This document shows positions 25,501 to 37,500 of a stretch of DNA of 64,000 nt, piece after piece. The translations under genes and the position numbers were made by a program. Each line of letters opens with the position of its first letter. Positions within the stretch are counted from its first letter, which is position 1. The notes below the pieces were generated by a model that was not told the origin of the DNA, did not search any database, and saw nothing but the letters and a program-made list of their open reading frames with translations. The DNA is from Theristus sp. LFF4_11 (lineage: Eukaryota > Nematoda > Chromadorea > Monhysterida > Xyalidae): the NCBI GenBank assembly GCA_030248135.1, contig JASANC010002461.1, positions 180,058-244,057 on the forward strand, written 5' to 3'.

Positions 25501-28500
25501 AGACACTTGAGCTGAAACATCAAGCTCGGTCGGTTGTCACACACGTACACCACCCACCGTACATTGTCAGTATTAATTTTGCTGTGAACAGTGTATGATA
25601 TGAATTGTTATCGATATTTTAGGGTTTGTTCAGACGTTGCCTGTAATTGTGACGCCAGATTTTTACACCGTCTGCATCTGCGTTATGTACAATTACGCCA
25701 ACATTTGAATATTTTGTCCGTACATTTGCATCAAGACGGAAACTAGAAGACTTTTTTTGTGCGAGTAAGGTGCATGGAAAAGTGCGGGGTTTGAGGCAAA
25801 AAAGGGTAAGAAAAACTGAGTGTTTGAGCAGTTCATGGTGTTAAAAACACACCAATTGGGATAACAAGCACACACAAAACCAGCAACAGGATTGCTAATA
25901 ATTATGAGCTATGGTCATGGTGTTGAAAATAGAAAAAAAGTAAACGCGCAACGCAGTCAAACCGGCCGCCGGCCGCCCACCAACAATATTGGAACAAAAA
26001 ACCAAGTGGAGAAGACATAAGACATTATTCAGACAAGAACACACATGTTAGCAAAAAAAACAGCAAGTTTGAAGAAATTTTCTGAAACAGCATGAGCGTG
26101 ATTTGGAGTGAACATACATACACCGGAAATGGTAAAGATGTGTGTGGGTTTTCGGAGACAAAAAAATGTTTGATTTACGGAGCTGTATAAGCAAACACAA
26201 TGAATCAAAAATTTACATCAGAACATTGTGCAAAAAAAACTTCACTTAAACGACTTTACCCAAATCGAAAACTACCAAAAGAATCAAGTTGAAGTTTAGA
26301 TTGAATCATAAAAAGCAAAGCAGCAACAGGAGAAAGTCGATAGCATAGGGAGAGAAAAAACATGCGAAAGTGGAGAGATGCAAAAAGCATACACAAGTAA
26401 TGGTGGCCGTCTAATTAGTTTTTTAAAAGCGCTTCAAAAACGAAAGGGACACAGAAAGAATATGACCACATGAAGTCCTATGCATCTAGTGGAGATGGAA
26501 AATGGAATATAAAAAAGAACAGGAATGTACAAAGCATCAAGACCAAGCAAAAGTTCACAACATACTTCTCTAAGAGCAGCTACACAACTAAAGTACAGGT
26601 CGTAGTAATATAGTTTGCCAAAGCGTTTTCGTGCGTGCATGTGAGAACGGTGGGATTTGCATTTGTATGTACCGACCTGCGAAACTGCTTGTGGATGTCG
26701 GGACGTTATTGCCCGGTGATAAGTGCGCGATCGGGGCAGAGCGCCGCCCGCCTCCCACCCTGGCGCTTCCCCCGACAGCTGCTGCTGCTGCTGCTGCTGG
26801 TGCTGATGCTGATGCTGGTGTGCAGCGTGCCTCAGCGTACCATCATCACTAGTGACCATCAGCGCATTCGCACCACCATAGTCGCCTTAAAACAGTGTTT
26901 CACTCTGTCGCTCAAAGTTTTTTTGAAGTTCTCCAAAGTTTTTTCCCCTTGTTTGTCTCGCTTGAAAACACGAAAAAAGCATCTCCCCTGCAACGGCGCT
27001 TCCCCACGCATACCCGCAAACGGCCTCACCCTACGCTGCATTCCGTGGAAAAATCCCATGCATGAAAAAAAACTGATTCAGCTTCTACAATCCCATCGTT
27101 GCGAACTATATGCGATATCGGGGCGACAGCGGCAGCAGCATGCAACACACGAACATGGTACTTGCCCACCCTTTGCCTGCCGAAAGTTCAGTGCTCTGCC
27201 CCGCCCGCCTTGCCAGGGGAAACGCCGTTTGGGGGAAGACGAGAGATACACAGCATTGATGTTCAGCAGAGCTCGCTCAAACGAGAATGAAGATTTTACA
27301 ATTGATTGAGACGCAGTTCACACATAAACGAAGAGAAACGCGCTTTTGTGTGAATTGTGGGATTCTAAAAACGTTTCATTTCGCAGATTTTGCACAAAAA
27401 AGTGTGGACGTGCGCAACGCGGCGACCGGCATGGCTACACACACGCAGCGCTCACTGTTTACAGAATATAGAACTCAAATTCAACATTGATTCCCAAAAT
27501 CTGGCAGTATACTCACTTAAAAAGAAACAATTAAGACAAACGGATTGTCAAAAAAATAAGTCACGGTGTGTGAGTGTGTGTGGGGTAGTTTTATGTGTTT
27601 GGATGTGTGCGTGTATTCACAGTTAGGGCACCCGCCTAAACCGATAAAAAACTGAAAAAGCAAAATGTGTGAACACGTTGCTTCATTCCAGCTACGCGTC
27701 TACGCTAGAGCACTGCAAATCGTTCAATAAAATAGCGTACATATATTTCTTTAAACCTGTCACTGTTTTGGCAGAATATAGAACGCGCGGAACTTCGAAA
27801 CCAAAAAAATGAACGAGAATCGGACTTGATTATGGCAATTAAAAATCCCATTTGTGGCAAAATATGTTTTTACCAACCCGGTGACGTTCTTTCTTTTTTT
27901 ATCGGACTCTATATGTTGCTCAAAAAGCGACAGGTTTGAAAAGACATCCTGTACTGTAGTGTGATTTCGGTAAAGAATTGCGCTTTGTCGCGCTAAACTT
28001 GATTAACTAAAAAATGCTTTAAAAGCTATTTTTTTCCAAAATCACGCTACCAACAGTAATGTACAATCCTTTGCAGTCCTATTCAAACGTAAAAGTCGTC
28101 TCGATACGGTCGGTCACCGAAGTGTTTTTGGAAAAGTGACACGATTGTTTTGGAAAACAAAAAACCCGAACTAGTGGTGAAAACAGGAGTATTTTGAAGT
28201 GATAGTATATAGTATAGTCGTCCTTGATAATTTGTAGTTATTAGCTGATTGGTTGCCTGAACATCAGGTTCAAAAAAAAAATTTTTCTTTTTTTCTCAAT
28301 GTTGTGATTTCTGTGCGTTTATTTTGCTTGGGCAAACAGTGTGATTTTTAATGAAAAAAAATCTTGTTCATGATTTGTGAGTTGCAGATAAATCAAAAAG
28401 CAGCAAAATTCATGGCAAAGAAACTCATTTTTGCTTGAAAAAAGAACGATAACTGACGACGACGACGTTTCCCTTCGGAAAAAAATTTGCTGCAGAAATT

Positions 28501-31500
28501 GTCGCTCTAAATTTAAAATTGAAGTTAAAACAAAAATTATAATTATAATTTGAAAAAACAGTTTTCAAAACGAAATGTCAATTTGCCAAAGAAAGAACAA
28601 CGAAAGTCGTTGTCGTCGCCGTCGTTGTTTCTGGAAAAAGGAATTAACAGCAAAACACGTCTGCTTTTTACAAAATGTACGTCACACAAATCCTCCAAAG
28701 CGTTTTTCTTAATCAAAAAAATTAAAGCAGCTAATATTTGACGGCAATTTCAGGTTTTCAATTTTCGTCGTCGCCGTCGTTCTTTTCGAAACGAAATGAA
28801 GTTTTTGCCATGAAAAACCGCTGCTTTTGATGTCTTCATCTCACAAATCACAAAAACGATTTTTTCCATCAAAATCTCACTGTCTGTCTGCCCACACAAA
28901 GCAAACGTATAGAATTCACAAAGCTAGCAAAAAGAAAATGTCCATTCCAATTTCTTTTTTGAACCTGATGTTCAGGCAACCAATCAGCTAATACTACAAA
29001 TTATCCAGGACGACTATATATAGTTTGAAAACCGACTGCCGACCGACGTGAGATGACTTTCGGTAATGAATAGAAAACGGTAAATGATCGACTGACGGAA
29101 GTCCGTACTCGCACCCATGATGGCCGATATTCCCCAGAAGGCACTGTCGTGCAAAATGTGCTCATCGCCGCGCAACCCCACAAAATCTTCCAATTATTTC
29201 ACTTTTCAAACCGAGACTGCAACTGAACTAGCGTCGAAAGCAAAGCCGGTAGCAGCGCAGCCAGATGAGCACATGATTCACCACACAGAGACAGACTGGC
29301 AAACATCACACACACAGAGAGTGAGCATCATCTGAACACAACAACTGATCGAGAGTGATTGATTGCGCCGAGTGGCAGTTGTTGTCGACTGACCGCTATA
29401 GCTATGTGGCGACATGGACGCAGTGGCATAAGCGCCTGCGGTTGCATTTGCTGCTGCGCATCCAGACGCGACTGATGGGCCCGCATAGAATGCATGTTGC
29501 TGTTGTTGTTGTTGTGGCGCACCGGTCATGTAGGCACTACTGAATCGCTGCTGGCGTAGTCGCTGCAATCAAAAGTGGCACCACTTAGCACCACACACCA
29601 GTGAAGCACGCGATCACCACTGGCTGACCAGAAATTCGCATTGGCAACCACGAAATTAGTCGCAAATCCATAAAGTATACGGAGGAATTGAATTGAACTA
29701 TCGAACTGTTTGTGCCTCTGCACTACACTATCCTTCAATTCAAAGATTTATTCGAAACATTTCCTCATGATTTTATCAGAATGAACTGAAGGCAGTTCGG
29801 GCAAGGGGTTTGAATTGTATTTACCGCATACCACACAAGACAGACTATTTGCTTTGAAACGACTATTGGTTGCTTGTCCCCTCTTTTGCACCTTGAAATG
29901 AACGAGTTTCAAAAAAGTTTCGCACAAATCGAAAAAACTTCCAAAACGTTCCAAACTATAGGCATGTGCTCGCATGAACGGTTGGCACGTTTTATGATAT
30001 TACGCTCCAGTTAACTCACGCTCCACCATTGGATGTTCTCGGACATTGCTAAAACGGACCTAAACCTAAAAACCAAACCTAAGCCTAAGCTTAAGCAAAA
30101 CCTGTTCCTAACCTAATCCTAACCTAAGCCAAGCCTTTTTAAGAAGCAAGAATAAAAATAACTGCGTTTTGAACGAGTTTTTGTTGAGGGCGGAGCGTGA
30201 GCACGCGCGCTAGTGGATCATGAGCAATGAGCAATGCGAATGCGGGGCAGGTGCATATCATAATGAAGCGTTGCGCGCATGAACCGCTTTTTTGTTTGTA
30301 CAGTATGGCCGAATAAATAAGGCAGTCTTTGTCTTCTCAATCCAGGCGAGACCAGTCGCAGACTAGGAGTTGCCGTTCACAAACAGCTGCCATGTTTACT
30401 CGGCCGGAGCGTACTTGAATGCAGTCGAACTCTAAATTCTAGGGCATCATCTGATTGGTTGATGGTCCCGTGATGCATGCTTTCGGGGCATGCATTGCTG
30501 TGGAGCGTCGGCTGTCGGTGTCTGTCGTGCTGCACAGAAAGCATGCATGCACGTGACCACCCAGCAATCAGCTGATTGCCTATAATTTAGAGTTCGACTG
30601 TATTGGCCAACAAAATGCAAGCTCGAGCGGGCGCCGCAGAGTGCCCACCGATCGAATGGGGTGCTCATCGTCCATGTCGGCCAACGTGTACCAAGTGGGC
30701 TCATTGTTGACGCCGGCGTGCGCCAGGTCGATCAGCACTTCGCCGAGGAAATCGTTGGTCGCAAATTTGTCGTAGTCCCACAGGGTCACCTGCAAACAAT
30801 AATCTGTGTGCTCGCCAGCCGAGCGTTTTTGATTCACGATTTGCAGTACAATGACTACAAACTGTTTTGATCATCCGAAAAAGTGCACGTGTGTGTTTGT
30901 CCTTGATTCACTGATCGAAACTCCGACAAAAGCCCACCAGCACATCAAACAGTGGTCAGTTCCGCGACTGATCGCATTTTCCTCAGGGATAATGCTTTGA
31001 TGCACTAAAATGACTCCAATGTTTGAGGTTGTTGTCCATCAAAATAGTTGCTTGACTCTTGTTCACAAAGAAACCACAAAAGTTCTCCAGGTTTTTTGTC
31101 TATCAACTTCCCCCCCCCTCACACGTTCCGCGATTCGCTGGAGGCTAAAAATTGATGCACGTGTGCGTTTTAACACGACATCGTTGCTGAAGTCACGCTA
31201 AACAGTTGCAGATTGATGTAAATATTGATGCAGATGCAAACAGTGATGTAATTATTGATGTAGGCGAGCATAATTTCAAAACATCAAATTTTCAAATTTT
31301 TCAAATTATCAAACAATTCAAAAATTCCAAATTCCTCTCAGATTTTCACACGCGTTTTTACATCGACATACACCACTGTGCGTATCTGCATTAAAATGTG
31401 CACCAATACTTACATTAACATGTGCAACTTTTTTCAGCGAGGTCGCTGTAATTTCACAGCGCCAATTAGCAAACGCGTCACGTGGCACATGTCGGCATGA

Positions 31501-34500
31501 GCACATGTTCTTTCGGTGCGACATGTGAATCTGCAACTTTCAGGGTGCGGGTTACCTCGAGCACTCGCGAGCGCACTTCCGGCTCACTGAGACCAGCGTA
31601 GATGAACGGCTGCGACCAGACGGGCGTGCAAGTGCCGACGAGCACTTTCGACTGACGGCGACTGCGTTCGCTGCAATGTTGTGCGCGCCACTAACACCGT
31701 TGAAAAGAACGTTTTGTAGAATTCTATTGTTAATGGCTCTTTTGCTGATAATCCAAGCGACCACCAGTTCAGTGAATTTATCAGTAACAGTTATGCCGCA
31801 TACACATGTGTATTTCCGTTGCCATCTGAAAACTAAACACCAAAAACAACCACGATCAAAGAAGCTAATACGATGCAACGAAACACCGCACTGATGAAAA
31901 AACCAGTTCACATTGACAGAAACTCAACCAAACTACTGTTCATTAAAAAACGCTGTTACAATGCGCCTAATCCGTCAGAAAAATTCAACTTTCTGGTGAC
32001 AAGTTAAAAAAAGTCGTGTAAATGTAACGCATATAAGTGCCATTGGAAGGGAGATCTGATAATCAAAAAAGCCAATAAAACAATGAAACTGCAAAAAAAA
32101 GTCACAGCGCTACGAAGCGGAACAACAACGGGTTTGCTGTAAAACGCTCATGCGTGTACAGATGTATGTGTATGCTCAAGCGGTCGACCGAAGATGTAGC
32201 TTTTTGCGCGTTTTTTTGTTCTTTGGCGATGAAGCAAAAGAATGGGAAATCAATCGGCGCCTATAACGGTTGTACACATCATGCATCACAGAGACACACG
32301 CATGAACGTGTACGCAGAGACAAAAGCAGCGACAAATACGTCTTAGTTAAAGTGCCGCCAACGAAGTTGAACGCAGAAGAGCGTGTCGTCGTCGTGTCGT
32401 AGCCTGAACGCCAACGTTCAACATGCAAAATCTATATATTGCTTATTCTCAATATTGTCGCTCGCTCGCGGCGCGAATTTCTCTCTCTGTGTATGACACA
32501 CACACACACGCACACACAGAAACTACCGCAATGGTGTGGCAAAGCCAGCGAATGAGAGAGAGCAGCGCGCGCAAGCGTCGCGGCAAAACGCACGCGCACC
32601 AATACAGACAGCCAGGCTGCACATACATACGCAATGCACAAACATAAATACTCTCAAACGTGAAGAATAAAAATGGCGCCAGCAGTAGCACTAGCAGCAA
32701 GCAGCCAGTGGCGTGCGGCAGTCGATCGACCGCAGCAGTGTATGCCTCAAAAACGTGGCCACACGGGCGGATAAGCGATTGAGGGCTGGCCTATATAGCT
32801 GGCTGACTGTCTTTTCCTGGCCAGTTTATGTGTGCGCTAAACTCAAACGGAACACAACAACAACGACCAACACAACAAGGCTTCACAAGTCGTATCGCAT
32901 GGGCGGGTGAAAGCAGCGCCGACCACGCAATGTGTACCGCCAGACTGAAGCACATGAATGCAAACGCGAATACGAGCACGCCGAAGGGCCACCATCGAGC
33001 CGCACGGAGATGGCGCTCACCACATATGCATATTCTGCCATATTGCAGCTTGAATGTGTGTGCCGTGCGCGCGTGTCTCGTATACCCTGGAAATGCACAT
33101 GCTCGAACGCTTTTGAATGCGCCGCGATAATTGGCCAACAGCAGAACTTTAAATGTGCCCAAAGTCCAACCAACGCGCTGAATGTACACTACTTTACTTT
33201 CAAACAAGTTGTGCACAGTCTCATGAAAATGGCCAGCGCCGCCCAGTACATCAGGGGCCGCGGGTCTGGGGCAAACGTAAGTACACCAGTTCAACGGTCT
33301 ATGTGGACGCGACAAGTTCCGCACGCACATGCGCGACACAACAAGCATCATGCAAGTGCAGCATGTGCGGCTAAAATGCTGCGATGCCTTTTTTCTCGCT
33401 CTATCTCATATCGTGGTCTCGTATCGTTCCTCTTTTTTTTCAACGTGATGCTTTGTTAAACCACGGGCATGTGAATTCGCATTTATGCACTTCACTGTCT
33501 CACACAAAGGCAGGGTGTGTGCTCTCCATGTGCTCGTGAATTTGCGTTTAGTGAACAGTTCAACTGCACGTATAAATCAGTACATGTGGAATATACAAAA
33601 AATCATTCACATTCATTAATTCATTCACTTCACGAACTCATATACATATCCAAACGGATGCTCGCTCACCCATCTCATAGGTGTCCTGCCTGACGTAGAA
33701 AAAACATCATTTGGCGACAATTGAAAAACCACCAAATTTCAGCCACCGTGTGCACAACCCGTACCATACCAAACCAGTTTATCATGCTCATGTTCATATC
33801 GTTAATTACATTCGATCATATCATCAACCTAAAAATGTCACACCATCAAACCCGCAAGAATGTCTTTGCATGCAGGAAAACAACACAAACAACACGTAAC
33901 GGCATGTAACCACGAGTGCCACAATCATAACCGCTATATAATGTCAATGTCTATGCAACATGGATAGCGATACATATATTGGAAGCGACAACGAAACCAA
34001 TATGTGCGTACAGAGCACATGATATGATGTAACGCACGTCAGAATGTTTTTCAAAACGACTGCTTCATGCAACGAAAGAGAAAGAGAGAGAGGGAGGACG
34101 CTGTGGTGCGTTGAGTGAGTAGCAGGAGCAGTTTGAGACATACGTGTACATACAATGTACATAACATACAAGCATATCGTCATCATAAGCGCAGTGAGAA
34201 GCGACCAGAGAAACTGCATAAGGTCTGCTGCACATTCTAGCGGTGTCTTTCGTATTTTGGACGTGTGTGTTTGCGCGTGCGTGCGTGTGTGTGTGCGGCA
34301 GCGACACGTTCCATGGCCACATGAGCATGCTACACGATGTACAATATTGATCTCCTTCATATCATATACCGCGCGCCGACAATGTTGCCATGGTATATAT
34401 ATGTTATTACATAATGTAGCGGCACATAACACAGACGCACACACACACACACACTCGCGCGTAACAGCAGCGCAAGCGCTCGCTTCTCTGTCTTTCTCTT

Positions 34501-37500
34501 GATAATATTCGTGCAAAAAAGAGAGCGCAGGGACAAACATACTGCGCGCCGAAAGAGACGCAAAAACGTCGTACGCAAGCAAAGCAGACGCAGGCATCAG
34601 TGTGCGTGTGACGCTCAGGCTCTGCGCGAGTCAACACAGACAACACAGCAGCACGCTCATATACAATATTCATGCGCGCCCGCCCGCATTCATTGCGCCA
34701 CGATCTATGACGTATGCGCGAGTTTGAAATTTCTATGCGCGCTTGTTGCGGTGGAGGTTTTGTGTTACGGTTGTTTTCGAAGGCGCGCACGCGGCGGTGG
34801 CGTGTGAGTGTGTTCAGTATGCGCACGGTGACGGTGGCCTCAATGCGTGTTAAGCGCGATATGTGACGTCCGCGCAGCTTAGATGCGAGAGCTTTTACGG
34901 CGCTGTGCGTGTGATTACCGTTATATTGTCATAAGCGTTCGCGCGGTGATCAGAAAAACACATAAAAACCGGTGGACGCGGGTTGTCAACAACCAATAAT
35001 CGACTATTGAGTCTGTTGTGAATGTGTGTATGTGTGTTATGTATGACGGATATTACCACTTAGGCCCGGCGTTCCTATTTTTGAACACGACAAACAAGTT
35101 TTTATGATGGTGAACACTATTTTTGGCCCATGAAAATACATGTGTCTGTAGGCGGCATAATGTTTCTATTGAATCAAGCATCAAAAGCAGCTTGTGAAAC
35201 TGCCGACGTGAACCAAAGAAATGTACCTCCTGTCAGGCAGCAGGAACATTTTGACATAGGGATTGCGAGGCTGCCCGTCGGGCCTCGGTGGCAGGTCACA
35301 CGCCTGTAGCACGGTGACCACCAGTTGGCTGTCGATCGGATGATAAAGCAGGCACAGCTGAAACGGCACGCACACTTACACGTCTGCTTAATGCAGAAAT
35401 GCGTTAAAATGCCAACAAAACAACTTTTGAATTTGGGCTCGACGACACCCCTGCCTCTGGATGCATTGCTGTGCAATGTGCTGTGCATTGCCTCTGATGT
35501 CTGCCCTGCACAGAAAGCACGCATCACACGTGATCACCAACCAATCAGCTGATTGCGCATAATCTAGAGTTCGACTGTACGTACGTATTACACTTAACCA
35601 ATTTCTCCGGGGAAAAACATTCTTATCATAACATCTGATTTTGCTGTTAACATGCAGATGTCGGCGCACACACCTGTATTCTGCCGAATATCTGTCCACG
35701 AGCGGGCTGCTGCTGCTGTTGTAGCGGCGGCATCGAGACAGCCGAGAACGCAGGCGACATCTGCGGCGCTTGCTGGTGTTGCAGCGGCACTGTGCCGCTC
35801 ATCGTGAGGCCGGGCGCAGCGAGCATCACTGCCAGCGGTGCGCTGGTGCCTGCAGCAGCAAGCAAAACGAAGCAATCAGAAACACACGCCAAGACAAACA
35901 AGTAAACAACGTCGTCGGTGCAACCGAATGCTGCAAGCAACGCTTCTCACAAACCGTTCCACATCTCAAAACAAGCACAGGCTGATTGGTTTTGATGTCC
36001 CACTACACAATTAACAAATGCTACCTCAATTTTAGGGTGCACTCATGAATTTCCAAAACAAATGGCGTTGTAAATCTAGCACTGAATTTTTTCATGAATT
36101 CTGAAGAATCACCGGCTGGAAGAAATTCAAGCACAGCTATGGGTCACCACCATTGATGGCGGTATCAAATTTTCATAAACGCTTTTTTGAAGTGTTTGTT
36201 AGCTATTCGCCACTAAATACTATTTCATGAATCGACCTTTACATTAAATTAGGTCGTTGCACAGGTTCGACGGCAAGAAAAACAAGACTCCATAATTCAA
36301 AAGGATCATGAACAATCATTTGAAAACTATGTCTGTCTTTTTTATTTATGCCCGGCCACCGTTGCAATGACGCAACAACTAAACAAACACCGCCAATCCA
36401 TAATTCCATTTTACGCGTATGCCAGCTGTTGCTGAATCACCGCATCGGCTATGGGCATAATGATCACGAGAATATATTTTTTAAATTCGCTTTTTAAAAG
36501 CATCTGAATTATACCGGAATAGTCTCGTCGTCCATAAAAAACAATCCCGTAAGTCTCGTACTTGGGAAAAAGGGTACTCAGCAGGCTACGCCAAAAAAAA
36601 CATTTTCACAACAAATTCTGTTTCCATGCACGCAAAAAAATAATGCACATGTTGATGCAGATGTTCGTGCACTTATCGATTCACCTGCACAAACCCGTGC
36701 ATTTGAAACACAAATAACACTCATTTTCCATTTAAACGCACTGCAATTCAAACAATGCAAATGAAACAGTTTTTATGCTTTTGAAAATTGAAGTGAATGT
36801 GAATCAATAAGTGCAGAGGTTTGTGCATCTACATTATTTTTCAGCGTGTGGCGAAATTCCGTCGTTCAATATTGTCGTCCTCGTGACCATCAATTTTTTC
36901 ACGTATCAAATGACTCGAAAGCAATACAACGTTGCAATGTTTTTGCAAACGACCACGACCGACAATGTGAACAGCAACGCGTAGAATACCCGTGCGACGG
37001 TGTGCGGTACCAATGTGCGCAGCCCTCAAACCGGCGTGCAGGCCGCAAGAAACTTTTGCGGTGGCATTTTGGCGACACCGGTTTGAAAGTTGTGCACCAT
37101 TTTAAGGGCTGTGCACTAATTGCAAGGCAGCCGGTGCAATGAAGTGAAGCTCGTAACAGTTTGTTCTTGCGCGCTGCACACCGGGTTTGAGGGTTGCGCA
37201 CATCCGGTACCGCACTCGGTCGCTGCGTATGCTGCGCAGCAGTGTGTACTCATGTGCTCACTTGGCTGCGCCATGTTCGCGTGCGCGAGCGCCCCTTGCG
37301 CCTGCATCAGCGCCGCGTTCGCGTTCGGCGCTGCGAGGCTGGTCGACGGCATCGCGGCGTGCTGCATCGCCAGCGCCTCCATGCGCGTCGCCAGATCCGG
37401 CAGAGGCGTCGCTGCAAGTGGCGGCGAACGCAAGATAACAGTGCTCGCTTGAGGCCATGCACTGGAGGCCCCTGTTCATACCGACGAATGCGCACGGCTA

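Noticed and set aside
27090..27290. GC-rich segment as an extra RIM exon
   Set aside because: Frames on the gene strand do not fit the phases of 29394 and 26885, which already join directly.
32791..34826. Several 100-217-codon frames on both strands
   Set aside because: Overlapping frames rich in Cys, His, Arg and Thr arise from TGTG/CACA and CGCG composition. No splice-compatible or conserved segment found.
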